Made by a program: the position numbers and the translations under genes. From contig NZ_JABAEX010000002.1 in assembly GCF_012843315.1 (NCBI RefSeq), positions 111,697 to 175,696 of the forward strand: 64,000 nt of DNA, written 5' to 3'. Under the pieces are notes generated by a model. It did not search any database. It was not told where the DNA came from and saw only the letters and a program-made list of their open reading frames with translations. This DNA is from Streptococcus sp. WB01_FAA12 (GTDB taxonomy: Bacteria > Bacillota > Bacilli > Lactobacillales > Streptococcaceae). How positions within the stretch are numbered: the stretch's first letter is position 1; each line of letters starts with the position of its first letter. Of this stretch, positions 18,647-28,056 are shown piece by piece.

Positions 18647-18695
18647 GGCACAAAGCGTTAAAAGATGTCTGAGAGCATCAACGAGAGGTGAGTAG

Positions 18696-19778
18696 ATGAA
18701 AAAACGACTTCTAGTATTAGAAGATGGGACAGTATTTGAAGGCCAGGCCTTCGGAGCAGATATTGATGTAACAGGGGAAATCGTCTTTAATACAGGGATG
18801 ACCGGTTACCAAGAATCCATAACAGACCAGTCTTACAATGGACAAATCTTAACCTTTACCTATCCTTTGGTGGGAAATTATGGAATTAACCGTGACGACT
18901 ACGAGTCAATCACTCCTACATGTAAGGGAGTAGTAGTTTTTGAAGAAGCGCGTAGAGCTAGCAACTGGCGCAATCAAATGACCTTGGACGAATTCCTGAA
19001 AGCCAAGAAAATTCCTGGTATCTCAGGAATTGATACCCGTGCTCTGACAAAAATTATCCGTAAGCATGGTACCATGCGTGCAACTCTTACGCATGTTGGT
19101 GATACCATGGACCATATCATAGACCAGCTCCAAGCGACAGTTCTACCGACAGATAATATCAAGCAAGTCTCTACTAAGACAGCTTATCCTGCTCCTGGAG
19201 TTGGATTGAGTGTCGTACTGGTAGACTTTGGACTTAAACATTCTATCTTACGCGAACTATCTAAGCGTAACTGTAACGTGACCGTTGTTCCATACACAAC
19301 AACAGCAGAAGAGATTCTCCATCTCCATCCTGACGGGGTCATGTTGTCAAACGGTCCAGGTAACCCAGAAGATGTTCCCCAGGCACTGGATATGATTCGT
19401 GGTGTGCAAGGGGAAATTCCTATCTTTGGTATCTGTATGGGTCACCAACTTTTTGCTATGGCAAATGGAGCCAAGACCTACAAGATGAAGTTTGGTCACC
19501 GTGGATTTAACCACGCGGTGCGTGAAATTGCAACAGGCCGAGTAGACTTTACTAGCCAGAACCATGGTTATGCGGTTAGCCGTGAGGATTTGCCAGAGCA
19601 TTTGATTATTACCCACGAAGAAATCAATGACAAGTCAGTTGAAGGTGTGCGTCACAGATACCAACCAGGTTTCTCTGTGCAATTCCACCCAGATGCAGCT
19701 CCAGGACCGCACGATGCAAGCTATCTCTTTGATGAATTTATCGAAATGATGGAGTCGTTTAAATCTGCTAATCGCTGA
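18696..19778 (+). CDS. carA: Carbamoyl-phosphate synthase small chain
   Basis: Glutamine amidotransferase subunit that supplies ammonia to CarB for carbamoyl phosphate (pyrimidines and arginine). 360 residues: N-terminal CPSase small domain ([18 protein letters not shown]) and C-terminal class I amidotransferase with the nucleophile Cys in FGICMGHQL and the His/Glu pair in [13 protein letters not shown]. Follows pyrB with a 49-nt gap and a GAGAGGTGA ribosome region. Confidence 0.97.
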   Translation: MKKRLLVLEDGTVFEGQAFGADIDVTGEIVFNTGMTGYQESITDQSYNGQILTFTYPLVGNYGINRDDYESITPTCKGVVVFEEARRASNWRNQMTLDEFLKAKKIPGISGIDTRALTKIIRKHGTMRATLTHVGDTMDHIIDQLQATVLPTDNIKQVSTKTAYPAPGVGLSVVLVDFGLKHSILRELSKRNCNVTVVPYTTTAEEILHLHPDGVMLSNGPGNPEDVPQALDMIRGVQGEIPIFGICMGHQLFAMANGAKTYKMKFGHRGFNHAVREIATGRVDFTSQNHGYAVSREDLPEHLIITHEEINDKSVEGVRHRYQPGFSVQFHPDAAPGPHDASYLFDEFIEMMESFKSANR

Positions 19779-19904
19779 TATAGGAAACTCTGTCAGAGGC
19801 TTGTCGAATAAAAAGGCAAGTCCTTTCTTTTAGTTGATCAATGAGATGCTGAAAATTTTTACACTCGATTTATTATTGAAAAATCATCGGAGAATTTATT
19901 TAAT

Positions 19905-19922
19905 GTCGCCCTGTGAGGCGAC
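19905..19922 (+). promoter_or_regulatory. PyrR-binding-like hairpin in the carA-carB spacer
   Basis: GTCGCCCTGTGAGGCGAC forms a 6-bp stem with a CTGTGA loop, like the PyrR sites before pyrR and uraA, followed by GAATAGAAAGGAG. Downstream in the same 292-nt spacer are competing inverted repeats GTCCGTA...TACGGAC, CCGTATT...AATACGG and AGAACTGATAGTTCT, but I see no T-run terminator. Confidence 0.7.
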
Positions 19923-20070
19923 GAATAGAAAGGAGAAGGGTGGTCCGTATTTGCTGAACTGAATACGGGCTACGGACGGTGCTAAAAAGATAGTTATTCC
20001 TAGAACTGATAGTTCTTCGTCATAACTCCTATTTTAGCTTTGTCCGCTTGACGCCCTTAATATCTTATAA

Positions 20071-23000
20071 ATGCCTAAACGTACTGATATTCAAAAAATT
20101 ATGGTGATTGGTTCTGGTCCAATTATTATTGGTCAGGCTGCTGAGTTTGACTATGCTGGGACCCAGGCTTGCTTGTCTTTGAAAGAGGAAGGTTATGAAG
20201 TTGTCTTGGTTAACTCAAACCCTGCCACCATCATGACGGATAAGGAGATTGCGGACAAGGTCTACATCGAACCGATTACACTCGAGTTTGTGACGCGTAT
20301 TCTACGTAAGGAACGTCCAGATGCCTTGCTGCCTACTCTCGGTGGTCAGACGGGTCTGAACATGGCTATGGAATTGTCTAAAAATGGTATTCTAGATGAG
20401 CTTGGAGTAGAGCTTCTGGGAACTAAATTATCGGCCATCGACCAAGCTGAGGACCGTGACCTCTTTAAACAATTGATGGAAGAGCTTGAGCAACCAATCC
20501 CTGAATCTGAAATTGTCAACACAGTAGAAGAAGCAGTTGCCTTTGCAGCGACAATTGGATACCCAGTCATTGTCCGTCCAGCCTTTACCCTAGGTGGTAC
20601 TGGTGGTGGTATGTGTGCTAACGAAGAAGAATTACGTGAAATCGCTGAAAATGGGTTGAAATTGTCACCTGTTACCCAATGTTTGATTGAACGTTCGATT
20701 GCAGGTTTCAAGGAAATCGAATACGAAGTTATGCGTGACTCAGCTGACAATGCCCTCGTTGTTTGTAACATGGAAAACTTTGACCCAGTGGGGATTCACA
20801 CAGGGGATTCTATCGTATTTGCTCCTGCGCAAACCATGTCAGACTATGAAAACCAAATGCTACGTGACGCGAGCTTGAGCATTATTCGTGCCCTTAAGAT
20901 TGAAGGTGGATGTAATGTTCAGCTAGCACTTGATCCCCATAGCTTTAAGTACTATGTTATCGAAGTAAACCCTCGTGTATCGCGTTCGTCAGCCCTTGCT
21001 TCTAAGGCGACGGGTTATCCAATTGCTAAATTGGCTGCCAAGATTGCCGTCGGTTTGACCTTGGATGAGGTCATCAACCCAGTTACAGGATCAACCTATG
21101 CCATGTTTGAGCCAGCCCTTGACTACGTCGTTGCTAAGATTCCACGTTTCCCATTTGACAAGTTTGAAAAAGGGGAACGTCGTCTTGGTACCCAGATGAA
21201 GGCAACTGGAGAAGTTATGGCCATCGGTCGGAACATCGAGGAGTCTCTTCTTAAAGCCTGCCGCTCTCTTGAAATTGGAGTTCACCACAATGAAATGCCT
21301 GAGCTTGCAGCGGTTTCAGATGATGTCTTGATTGAAAAAGTTGTCAAGGCCCAAGATGACCGTCTCTTCTACGTATCAGAGGCTATTCGCCGTGGTTACA
21401 CACCAGAAGAAATTGCTGAATTGACCAAGATTGATATCTTCTATCTGGATAAACTCTTGCACATCTTTGAAATTGAGCAGGAATTGGGTGCCCATCCACA
21501 AGATTTAGAAATCTTGAAAACAGCCAAACTCAATGGTTTCTCAGACCGTAAGATTGCTGAACTCTGGAAAACAACGGCTGATCAAGTTCGTCAACTTCGC
21601 TTGGAAAACAAGATTGTTCCAGTTTACAAGATGGTCGATACCTGTGCGGCGGAGTTTGACTCTGAAACACCATACTTCTATTCAACTTATGGTTGGGAAA
21701 ATGAGTCTATCAAATCTGATAAGGAATCTGTACTTGTCCTAGGTTCAGGTCCAATCCGTATCGGACAAGGGGTTGAGTTTGACTACGCAACTGTTCACTC
21801 TGTTAAGGCTATCCAGGCAGCTGGCTATGAAGCTATCATCATGAACTCAAATCCAGAGACCGTTTCTACAGACTTCTCGGTATCAGACAAACTTTACTTT
21901 GAGCCATTGACATTCGAAGATGTCATGAATGTCATTGACCTTGAGCAACCAAAAGGCGTCATTGTTCAGTTTGGAGGTCAAACAGCCATCAACCTTGCGG
22001 AGCCTTTGGCAAAAGCAGGTGTGACTATCCTTGGTACGCAAGTCGCTGACCTAGACCGTGCCGAAGACCGCGACCTCTTCGAGCAAGCCCTCAAAGACTT
22101 GGATATTCCACAGCCACCAGGACAAACGGCTACCAATGAAGAAGAAGCAGTGCTTGCAGCTCGCAAGATTGGTTTCCCAGTTCTCGTTCGCCCATCTTAT
22201 GTCTTGGGTGGACGTGCCATGGAAATCGTAGAAAATGAGGAAGATCTTCGTTCTTACATGCGTACCGCTGTTAAGGCTAGTCCAGACCACCCAGTTCTTG
22301 TTGACTCTTACATCGTTGGGCAAGAATGTGAAGTTGATGCTATTTCAGATGGAGAAAATGTCCTTATCCCTGGTATCATGGAGCATATCGAACGTGCTGG
22401 TGTCCACTCAGGTGACTCAATGGCCGTGTATCCTCCTCAAACCTTGTCGCAAAAGGTTCAGGAAACCATTGCAGACTACACCAAACGTCTAGCAATCGGC
22501 CTAAACTGTCTTGGTATGATGAACATTCAGTTTGTCATCAAGGATGAAAAAGTCTATGTCATTGAGGTCAATCCACGTGCCAGCCGTACGGTGCCATTCC
22601 TTTCTAAGGTGACCAATATCCCTATGGCTCAGGTAGCAACTAAGTTGATTCTTGGTCAAAACCTTGGAGAACTTGGTTATCAAGATGGACTTTATCCTGA
22701 AAGCACTCGCGTTCATATCAAGGCACCTGTCTTCTCTTTTACCAAACTAGCTAAGGTAGACAGCTTGCTCGGTCCTGAGATGAAGTCAACAGGTGAAGTT
22801 ATGGGTTCTGATACGACTCTCGAAAAAGCTCTCTATAAGGCCTTTGAAGCTTCTTATCTACATTTGCCAACCTTTGGAAATGTAGTCTTTACCATCGCAG
22901 ATGATGCCAAAGAAGAAGCCTTGAACTTGGCTCGACGTTTCCAAAATATCGGTTACGGTATCCTTGCGACAGAAGGAACTGCAGCCTTCTTTGCCAGTCA

Positions 23001-23247
23001 TGGACTGCATGCCCAACCTGTTGGTAAGATTGGTGACGATGAGAAGGACATTCCAAGCTTTGTCCGTAAAGGAAAAATCCAAGCGATTATCAATACTGTT
23101 GGAACAAAACGAACTGCTGACGAAGATGGTGAGCAAATCCGCCGTTCAGCCATTGAACACGGTGTGCCACTCTTTACAGCACTAGACACAGCAAATGCCA
23201 TGCTCAAGGTGCTAGAAAGTCGTAGTTTTGTCACAGAAGCCATTTAA
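20071..23247 (+). CDS. carB: Carbamoyl-phosphate synthase large chain
   Basis: ATP-dependent synthesis of carbamoyl phosphate. 1058 residues with the usual duplicated organisation: two ATP-grasp halves (first starts [20 protein letters not shown], second [18 protein letters not shown]), central oligomerisation part, and a C-terminal MGS-like regulatory domain. Glycine-rich ATP loops FTLGGTGGG and YVLGGRAME are intact. The ATG at 20071 has no clear Shine-Dalgarno (AATATCTTATAA precedes it), unlike its neighbours. Upstream is a 292-nt leader with a PyrR-like hairpin, so carB probably has separate control from carA. Terminator at 23256-23291. Confidence 0.97.
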   Translation: MPKRTDIQKIMVIGSGPIIIGQAAEFDYAGTQACLSLKEEGYEVVLVNSNPATIMTDKEIADKVYIEPITLEFVTRILRKERPDALLPTLGGQTGLNMAMELSKNGILDELGVELLGTKLSAIDQAEDRDLFKQLMEELEQPIPESEIVNTVEEAVAFAATIGYPVIVRPAFTLGGTGGGMCANEEELREIAENGLKLSPVTQCLIERSIAGFKEIEYEVMRDSADNALVVCNMENFDPVGIHTGDSIVFAPAQTMSDYENQMLRDASLSIIRALKIEGGCNVQLALDPHSFKYYVIEVNPRVSRSSALASKATGYPIAKLAAKIAVGLTLDEVINPVTGSTYAMFEPALDYVVAKIPRFPFDKFEKGERRLGTQMKATGEVMAIGRNIEESLLKACRSLEIGVHHNEMPELAAVSDDVLIEKVVKAQDDRLFYVSEAIRRGYTPEEIAELTKIDIFYLDKLLHIFEIEQELGAHPQDLEILKTAKLNGFSDRKIAELWKTTADQVRQLRLENKIVPVYKMVDTCAAEFDSETPYFYSTYGWENESIKSDKESVLVLGSGPIRIGQGVEFDYATVHSVKAIQAAGYEAIIMNSNPETVSTDFSVSDKLYFEPLTFEDVMNVIDLEQPKGVIVQFGGQTAINLAEPLAKAGVTILGTQVADLDRAEDRDLFEQALKDLDIPQPPGQTATNEEEAVLAARKIGFPVLVRPSYVLGGRAMEIVENEEDLRSYMRTAVKASPDHPVLVDSYIVGQECEVDAISDGENVLIPGIMEHIERAGVHSGDSMAVYPPQTLSQKVQETIADYTKRLAIGLNCLGMMNIQFVIKDEKVYVIEVNPRASRTVPFLSKVTNIPMAQVATKLILGQNLGELGYQDGLYPESTRVHIKAPVFSFTKLAKVDSLLGPEMKSTGEVMGSDTTLEKALYKAFEASYLHLPTFGNVVFTIADDAKEEALNLARRFQNIGYGILATEGTAAFFASHGLHAQPVGKIGDDEKDIPSFVRKGKIQAIINTVGTKRTADEDGEQIRRSAIEHGVPLFTALDTANAMLKVLESRSFVTEAI

Positions 23248-23255
23248 TCAAGAAA

Positions 23256-23291
23256 AAAGAATCTGAGAACTATTTTGTCTCAGGTTCTTTT
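23256..23291 (+). terminator. Terminator of carB
   Basis: AAAGAATCTGAGA / TCTCAGGTTCTTTT stem with T tail. Confidence 0.8.
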
Positions 23292-23318
23292 ATAATTATT
23301 TGATACTGTATTGTTAAA

Positions 23319-23347
23319 CCAAGATGGTACCAAAAAGGTACCAAAAA
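23319..23347. repeat. Left copy of GGTACCAAAAA repeat bounding a decayed element
   Basis: CCAAGATGGTACCAAAAA followed by GGTACCAAAAA. An imperfect copy in direct orientation lies at 24551-24580. Together they enclose the toxin-antitoxin pair and the integrase fragment. Confidence 0.6.
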
Positions 23348-23384
23348 TTAAGGTTTTGGAGCTTATAAAATAATGAAAGTTGTC

Positions 23385-23738
23385 TCAATCAGTTGAGCTT
23401 TTTTTATTGCCTTTTTGTAGCAAAGTGACATAGTCACTTTTAGTGTGGAATAGGTGAGATAAAAAAACAGTATTCCGTTTTTGGTCGATGAAGTAAAGTA
23501 AAACATATTGTTCAATAATTTTTCCTCGTGTGGGATACTTGCTGTTAATCTTTACTCCGATTTTCTCATCAGCGTCAAAACCTGCTTCAGGAAAAATTTC
23601 TAAACTTTTTAAGCTGTCTAAAATTTTAGCCACAGTATTTTTGGCAGATTGAGGGGATAGAAGTACCGTAGCTATATAGGCGTGTATATTGTCGATAGCT
23701 TGATCGACCTCTTTTGAAGCAATCACTTTATAAGCCAT
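23385..23738 (-). CDS. RelE/ParE-superfamily toxin
   Basis: Predicted type II toxin of 117 residues. The N-terminal helix pattern (YKVIASKEVDQAIDNIHAYIATVL) and the C-terminal strands (KIIEQYVLLYFIDQKRNTVFLSHLFHTKSDY) are those of the RelE/ParE fold, which includes ribosome-dependent mRNA endonucleases and gyrase poisons; which activity applies cannot be read. Its ATG overlaps the antitoxin gene by 11 nt, the normal coupled arrangement with antitoxin first. Confidence 0.86.
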   Translation of the reverse strand: MAYKVIASKEVDQAIDNIHAYIATVLLSPQSAKNTVAKILDSLKSLEIFPEAGFDADEKIGVKINSKYPTRGKIIEQYVLLYFIDQKRNTVFLSHLFHTKSDYVTLLQKGNKKSSTD

Positions 23739-24012
23739 AGCGTACCCTCATATCGTCTAGGGAAGTTCCTTCGCCTGCCTCGTATTCTCTCAAGGCACGT
23801 TCAGATTGGGCTTGTAATTCTTCAATCAACTGTTCTCTGTGTAGATCTTCGGCCGTCTTAATAGGCAAATCTTGCTCCAGGACTATTTGCTCCACAAATA
23901 AAGAAATAGCATCCGTCATGGTCATTCCTTTTTCCTTGATAATGGCTCTAGCTTGCTCCATAGTGGCTTCATTCAGTTTAAAATTGTATTGTTTCGATAA
24001 AGTTATAGCCAT
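23728..24012 (-). CDS. RelB/DinJ-family antitoxin
   Basis: Antitoxin of 94 residues. The N-terminal half is a ribbon-helix-helix DNA-binding domain (QYNFKLNEATMEQARAIIKEKGMTMTDAISLFVEQIV), and the C-terminal half (RALREYEAGEGTSLDDMRVRYGL) would wrap and neutralise the toxin. It is first in the operon. An inverted repeat AATCTATA-CGT-TATAGATT just downstream of the -10 is a likely autoregulatory operator. The pair sits in the remnant of a mobile element between carB and rpmE2. Confidence 0.87.
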   Translation of the reverse strand: MAITLSKQYNFKLNEATMEQARAIIKEKGMTMTDAISLFVEQIVLEQDLPIKTAEDLHREQLIEELQAQSERALREYEAGEGTSLDDMRVRYGL

Positions 24013-24023
24013 GATATATCTCC

Positions 24024-24042
24024 AATCTATACGTTATAGATT
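24024..24042 (-). promoter_or_regulatory. Operator of the toxin-antitoxin operon
   Basis: Perfect 8-bp inverted repeat AATCTATA / TATAGATT with 3-bp centre, covering the expected transcription start. Confidence 0.7.
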
Positions 24043-24043
24043 G

Positions 24044-24072
24044 ATTATATACTAGATATAGATTTTAATCAA
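24044..24072 (-). promoter_or_regulatory. Promoter of the toxin-antitoxin operon
   Basis: On minus: TTGATT (24067-24072), 17-nt spacer, TATAAT (24044-24049). Confidence 0.75.
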
Positions 24073-24083
24073 GAAAAAATCTT

Positions 24084-24308
24084 AAAGAACTCAATCAGTC
24101 AGAGGCATTGTCTGACTACATTGATTTTCTAGCAAGTAAAAAAGGCTTTAACCCTGTTTTGGTTAAAGCTATTAAGGAATAATTTATAGCTAATGAAAAG
24201 CAAGGCCGTATTTCTTTCCCGATTAACAAATCAGGAGCAGAAGGCTCTCCTTATCATTATGTCTGGGAGGCATGGGTAGAAAGTCCTTTATACCAGAAAC
24301 TATATCAA
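24084..24308 (+). pseudogene. Remnant of a mobile-element gene, function unknown
   Basis: One frame reads KELNQSEALSDYIDFLASKK... to a TAA at 24180, then continues in the same frame as FIANEKQGRISFPINKSG...HYVWEAWVESP before another stop near 24309. A single in-frame stop in otherwise protein-like sequence with no start or ribosome site suggests a decayed gene. I do not recognise the family. Confidence 0.45.
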
Positions 24309-24546
24309 TAGTGTACTGAAGCGCATTATCAGGAAACATGGCTTGAAGAAGATAACTCCTCATGGTTTCAGACATACTCATGCTACCTTGATGATTGAAA
24401 CGGGTGTTGATCCTGTTAATGCAGCCAAACGGTTAGGACATGCAAGTAGTCAGATGACCCTGGATACTTATAGCCATTCTACAGTAGCAGGAGAGAAGAA
24501 AGCTATCACAAAATTTGTAGATTATCTGGATAGTGCAAAAGGTTAG
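24280..24546 (+). pseudogene. Tyrosine recombinase (integrase) C-terminal fragment
   Basis: The frame encodes about 85 residues of the catalytic end of a phage/ICE-type integrase: HGFRHTHATLM (catalytic HxxR box), AAKRLGHASSQMTLDTYSH (second His and the nucleophile Tyr). The N-terminal arm-binding and core domains, about three quarters of a normal integrase, are missing, and the upstream sequence belongs to another frame, so it cannot be functional. It identifies the surroundings as a dead integrative element. Confidence 0.85.
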
Positions 24547-24550
24547 TTTT

Positions 24551-24580
24551 CCAAGACGGTACCAAAAACGGTACTAAAAA
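24551..24580. repeat. Right copy of GGTACCAAAAA repeat (possible att relic)
   Basis: CCAAGACGGTACCAAAAA then CGGTACTAAAAAC, direct copy of 23319-23347. In one frame it reads QDGTKNGTKN, a tail I associate with streptococcal integrases. It lies just after the integrase fragment and before the rpmE2 terminator. Confidence 0.55.
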
Positions 24581-24582
24581 CA

Positions 24583-24616
24583 AAAAAAGCCAATTCCAAT
24601 TTCTTGGAAAAGGCTT
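24583..24616 (-). terminator. Terminator of rpmE2
   Basis: On minus AAAGCC-TTTTCCAAG...TTGGAA-TTGGCTTTTT. Confidence 0.75.
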
Positions 24617-24650
24617 TGTATCAACGTTTTTAAGCAATAAATGCGGTTGA

Positions 24651-24893
24651 TTATTTGAGACCGTATTTTTTGTTGAAACGATCCACACGTCCATCTGCTT
24701 GAGTGAACTTTTGACGTCCAGTGTAGAATGGGTGTGAGTCTGATGAAATTTCCACACGGATCAATGGATAAGTTTCGCCTTCGAACTCAACAGTTTCGTT
24801 AGAGCGTTTAGTTGAACCGCTAAGGAATTTGTAACCAGTAGTTGTGTCCATGAAGACAACTGGGCGATATTCTGGATGGATATCTTTTTTCAT
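24651..24893 (-). CDS. rpmE2: 50S ribosomal protein L31 type B
   Basis: Zinc-independent L31 variant, 80 residues from ATG 24893 ([14 protein letters not shown]). The Cys residues that bind zinc in type A L31 are absent, and the longer length with [13 protein letters not shown] is type B. Longer in-frame starts up to 24935 exist but standard proteins begin at MKKDIHP; AAGGA lies about 12 nt upstream of it. The 3' end faces the decayed integrative element, making it a candidate past integration site. Confidence 0.95.
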   Translation of the reverse strand: MKKDIHPEYRPVVFMDTTTGYKFLSGSTKRSNETVEFEGETYPLIRVEISSDSHPFYTGRQKFTQADGRVDRFNKKYGLK

Positions 24894-24988
24894 TTTGCAA
24901 TATTTCCTTTCTGCCATGGTCTCTTTGCGAGCCATAGATTGTTACCTTACTAGTCTATCAGATTCTGATAAGTTTGGCAAGTATTTTA

Positions 24989-25924
24989 TCAGTTTTTAAG
25001 CAAGTTTTTTAATTTTTGGTAGATGATTTCGTTTTCTTCTAGACTATAGGAATTGGCGCCACTGGCTAATGGATGTCCTCCTCCGTCGTGTTCTTTGGCA
25101 ATTTCATTGATAGGGGTAATTTTACTGCGCATACGCACACGGAAGTGACCATCAGCTTGTTCAACAAAGATAGCCCAAGCCTTAACGGTATCGATTCGAC
25201 CAGGTGCCCCAACAATCGCTGCTGTTTCAGCATCCGTAACCTTATATTTTTCCAATATGTCTTGAGTAAGCAGAACGCGTGCAGCCCCATTCTCATCAAC
25301 TTCTAAGTGTTCATAGACAAATCCTTGCAGTTTTGCAATCTTGAAGCTTATGGTATCCATTTGACGAGACAATCCAGCAAAGTCAAAATCAATTTCTCGG
25401 AGTTGGCCAGCTATTCTAAAGGTACGAGCACTAGTTGACGGGTAGAGAAAACGCCCTGTGTCCCCGACAATTCCTGCATAGAGAAGTCGTGCCGCTTCGC
25501 TAGACAAAGCCAGCTGATTTTCTTGAGCAAATAGGGCAATCATCTCACTGGCACTGCTTGAACTTGTATCGACCCAAGACATGTCACCGTATACATCGTC
25601 GTTAGGATGGTGATCGATTTTGATGGTGAAAGCAGCTTGTTCATAGCGTTTATCATCGATACGAGGCCGATTCGCTGTATCACAAATAATAGCAAGAGCA
25701 CCATGGTAGTCACTATCTTGAACAGTATCCATTTCTGCCATCCAAGTCAAAGTCGGTTCATTATAACCAACAGCTTTGATGGTCTTTTCTGGAAAATGGT
25801 GATTGAGCAAGGCTTTCAAACCTACCTGACTTCCCAAGGCATCAGGGTCCGGTTTCATATGACGATGAATGATGATGGTATCGTATTCTTTGATTTTCTC
25901 TAAAATTTGCTGACAAATCTCCAT
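24989..25924 (-). CDS. pde2: DHH-DHHA1 phosphodiesterase (Pde2/NrnA type)
   Basis: Manganese-dependent phosphoesterase. In pneumococcus the equivalent Pde2 cleaves pApA (the product of c-di-AMP breakdown) to AMP; NrnA relatives also degrade oligoribonucleotides and pAp. 311 residues from ATG 25924. Motifs: HRHMKPDPDALGS near the N-terminus, CDTANRPRID, the DHH motif in KIDHHPNDD, and the DHHA1 glycine motif GGGHPLASG near the end. The gene order rpmE2-pde2 / flavodoxin matches that of pneumococcus as I recall it. Confidence 0.92.
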   Translation of the reverse strand: MEICQQILEKIKEYDTIIIHRHMKPDPDALGSQVGLKALLNHHFPEKTIKAVGYNEPTLTWMAEMDTVQDSDYHGALAIICDTANRPRIDDKRYEQAAFTIKIDHHPNDDVYGDMSWVDTSSSSASEMIALFAQENQLALSSEAARLLYAGIVGDTGRFLYPSTSARTFRIAGQLREIDFDFAGLSRQMDTISFKIAKLQGFVYEHLEVDENGAARVLLTQDILEKYKVTDAETAAIVGAPGRIDTVKAWAIFVEQADGHFRVRMRSKITPINEIAKEHDGGGHPLASGANSYSLEENEIIYQKLKNLLKN

Positions 25925-26027
25925 AAATAACCTCAATTCTTTCTCATTTCATTGTAGCACAAGAATTTTTATTTTTAAAATGAAAAAGATATGATATAAT
26001 GGAGAGAGATAAATTGAGGAGGACGAT

Positions 26028-26471
26028 ATGGCATTAGCAAAAATTGTATTTGCCAGTATGACCGGTAATACCGAAGAAATTGCAGATATTGTAGCAGATA
26101 AATTGCGTGATTTGGGCTTGGATGTCGATGTTGATGAATGTACGACTGTTGACGCTTCAGACTTCTTGGAAGCGGACATCGCTATCGTTGCGACTTACAC
26201 TTACGGAGATGGAGAATTGCCAGATGAGATGATGGACTTCTATGAAGACCTAGCAGACCTCAACTTGAATGGTAAAATCTACGGAGTGGTCGGTTCAGGT
26301 GACACCTTCTACGACGAATTTTGTAAGGCTGTTGATGACTTTGATCGCGTTTTTGTAGCGACAGGAGCAGAAAAAGGTTCAGAGTGTGTTAAAGTTGATC
26401 TTTCTGCCGAAGAAGAAGACATCGAACGCTTGGAACAATTCGCAGAAGAATTGGCTGCAAAAGTAGGATAA
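26028..26471 (+). CDS. Flavodoxin
   Basis: Small FMN electron carrier, 147 residues, very acidic. The FMN phosphate loop is SMTGNTEEIAD (residues 10-20); the isoalloxazine-binding loops are YTYGDGELPDEM and GSGDTFYDEFC. GAGGAGG ribosome site; a TATAAT lies about 30 nt upstream of the start. It has its own terminator at 26479-26513 and is divergent from pde2. Confidence 0.95.
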   Translation: MALAKIVFASMTGNTEEIADIVADKLRDLGLDVDVDECTTVDASDFLEADIAIVATYTYGDGELPDEMMDFYEDLADLNLNGKIYGVVGSGDTFYDEFCKAVDDFDRVFVATGAEKGSECVKVDLSAEEEDIERLEQFAEELAAKVG

Positions 26472-26478
26472 GAATCAA

Positions 26479-26513
26479 ACTGCGCTGACTGAAAGGAGTC
26501 GGTGCGTTTTTTA
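26479..26513 (+). terminator. Terminator of flavodoxin gene
   Basis: GCGCTGACT / AGTCGGTGC stem (with G-T pairs) followed by T6. Confidence 0.75.
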
Positions 26514-26587
26514 TTAGCTATTTTGGGATTTTACTAGCCTATTTGGTGGCTTTTTGATACAATAATTCAAATAAAGGAGGAGACACT

Positions 26588-26854
26588 ATGGATTTAGATA
26601 GTATTCGGCAAGAAATTGATCAAATTGACGATCAAATCGTCAAGCTCCTGGAAGAAAGAATGCATTTAGTTGAAGGGGTTGTCGCTTATAAAAAAGCATC
26701 TGGTAAACCAATCTTAGATTCTAAGAGAGAAGAAGTTATTTTTGAAAAAGTCAAAAATCGAGTAGAAGATAAGCGCTATCAGGAGACCATTGTTGAGACT
26801 TTTTCAGACATTCTCAAACGTTCGCGTGATTATCAGGATCAAAACATCAAATGA
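26588..26854 (+). CDS. Chorismate mutase (AroQ type, monofunctional)
   Basis: Converts chorismate to prephenate for phenylalanine and tyrosine. 88 residues, the helical AroQ domain: IRQEIDQIDDQIVKLLEERM at the N-terminus, VVAYKKASGKPILDSKREE in the middle (catalytic Arg/Lys positions). AAAGGAGGAG ribosome site. The last 4 nt overlap the start of the first crcB, giving a three-gene operon. Confidence 0.93.
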   Translation: MDLDSIRQEIDQIDDQIVKLLEERMHLVEGVVAYKKASGKPILDSKREEVIFEKVKNRVEDKRYQETIVETFSDILKRSRDYQDQNIK

Positions 26855-27225
26855 AAAAAGAACAATTTTATCCGCTAGGGATTTTTCTGGCTGCTATGTT
26901 GGGAGGTCTTGTCCGCTATCTGGTTTCCACTTGGTTACCAGCTAGTCCAGACTTTCCTTGGGGTACCCTCCTTGTCAACTATCTGGGTATTTTCTACCTG
27001 GTCTATCTGGTAAAAGGCTATCTGGCCTATAAGGGAACCAGCAAGGGCTTGGTTTTGGCGCTTGGGACAGGATTTTGTGGTGGCCTGACAACCTTTTCTA
27101 GTCTAATGCTTGATGCCGTGAAATTGCTCGATACCGGGCGTTATCTTAGCTTAATTAGCTATCTGCTTTTGAGTATTGGAGGAGGTCTGCTATTGGCTTA
27201 TATTCTAGGGAGGAAGAAATGGTAA
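26851..27225 (+). CDS. crcB: Fluoride ion channel CrcB/Fluc, subunit 1
   Basis: Four-helix membrane protein forming a fluoride-exporting channel. 124 residues with the family motifs GGLVRYLVS (N-terminal Gly/Arg), FPWGTLLVNYLG (Asn pore region) and GTGFCGGLTTFSS (Phe box). It ends 7 nt inside the second crcB. Paired, non-identical CrcB proteins form antiparallel heterodimers in several Firmicutes. No fluoride riboswitch is visible upstream. Confidence 0.95.
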   Translation: MKKEQFYPLGIFLAAMLGGLVRYLVSTWLPASPDFPWGTLLVNYLGIFYLVYLVKGYLAYKGTSKGLVLALGTGFCGGLTTFSSLMLDAVKLLDTGRYLSLISYLLLSIGGGLLLAYILGRKKW

Positions 27226-27548
27226 TCATCTATCTTGCAATCGCCTGCGGGTTCGGAGCACTGGTGCGTTATTTCTTTTCTCGCTATAATCAATCCTCGA
27301 AATTGCCCCTAGGAACTCTCATAGCCAATCTTCTCGGTTGTTTTTTGATTGGCTTGCTCTACAACCATGTGGAGTCCAAGGAAGTCTATGCTATCCTAGC
27401 GACAGGTTTCTGTGGTGGGTTGACGACCTTTTCAACCTTGAATGATGAGCTGCAAAGACTACTTAGTGACAAGAAGGTATTTTATAGCTATTTAGTCTTA
27501 ACCTACATAGGTGGTTTTCTAGCGATTTTTTTAGGAATTCTGCTATAA
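27219..27548 (+). CDS. crcB: Fluoride ion channel CrcB/Fluc, subunit 2
   Basis: Second CrcB paralogue, 109 residues, four membrane helices; motifs GFGALVRYFFS, LPLGTLIANLLGC and ATGFCGGLTTFST. Overlaps subunit 1 by 7 nt, so the two are likely made in equal amounts and act together. Ends 118 nt before rplS, which has its own leader. Confidence 0.95.
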   Translation: MVIIYLAIACGFGALVRYFFSRYNQSSKLPLGTLIANLLGCFLIGLLYNHVESKEVYAILATGFCGGLTTFSTLNDELQRLLSDKKVFYSYLVLTYIGGFLAIFLGILL

Positions 27549-27550
27549 AT

Positions 27551-27660
27551 TTCTTTACTTTTATGTGGAAATTTGGTAAACTGTATCTTGTGTGTAATGG
27601 ACGCACAAAAATACAGTTTATCCGCTGAGGAAGGTTCCTCAAGATTGACAAAGATAGGAG
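27551..27660 (+). promoter_or_regulatory. Leader of rplS, L19-leader-like RNA
   Basis: Non-coding leader with an AAACTGTAT...ATACAGTTT inverted repeat, then TGAGGAA-GGT-TCCTCA and GATAGGAG before the ATG. Firmicute rplS genes carry an L19 leader thought to be autoregulatory; this position and structure fit, but a covariance search would be needed to confirm it. Confidence 0.6.
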
Positions 27661-27666
27661 AATAAA

Positions 27667-28014
27667 ATGAATCCATTAATCCAAAGCTTGACTGAAGGTC
27701 AACTTCGTACAGATATCCCATCATTCCGTCCTGGTGACACTGTTCGTGTACATGCGAAAGTTGTCGAAGGTAACCGTGAACGTATCCAGATTTTTGAAGG
27801 TGTTGTTATCGCACGTAAAGGTGCTGGCATCTCAGAAAACTACACAGTTCGTAAAATCTCTAACGGTGTAGGTGTTGAGCGTATCTTCCCAATCCACACT
27901 CCACGTGTTGAAAAGATCGAAGTTGTTCGTTACGGTAAAGTACGTCGTGCGAAATTGTACTACTTGCGTGCACTTCAAGGTAAGGCAGCTCGTATCAAAG
28001 AAATCCGTCGTTAA
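27667..28014 (+). CDS. rplS: 50S ribosomal protein L19
   Basis: Ribosomal protein at the 30S-50S interface. 115 residues, standard; [39 protein letters not shown] and RRAKLYYLR are diagnostic. Codon use is strongly optimised (CGT, GGT, GAA), as for highly expressed genes. Terminator at 28023-28050, then tRNA-Arg. Confidence 0.98.
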
Positions 28015-28022
28015 TTCGACTA

Positions 28023-28050
28023 AAAAACTCTGCTTACCTAGCAGAGTTTT
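28023..28050 (+). terminator. Terminator of rplS
   Basis: AAAACTCTGCT / AGCAGAGTTTT with TACCT loop. Confidence 0.9.
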
Positions 28051-28056
28051 TCTCTA

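Noticed and set aside
24343..24546. Functional integrase
   Set aside because: Only the last part of the catalytic domain is present and there is no start region.
26780..26860. Fluoride riboswitch before the crcB pair
   Set aside because: The first crcB overlaps the chorismate mutase gene and no riboswitch-like leader is visible before that gene.
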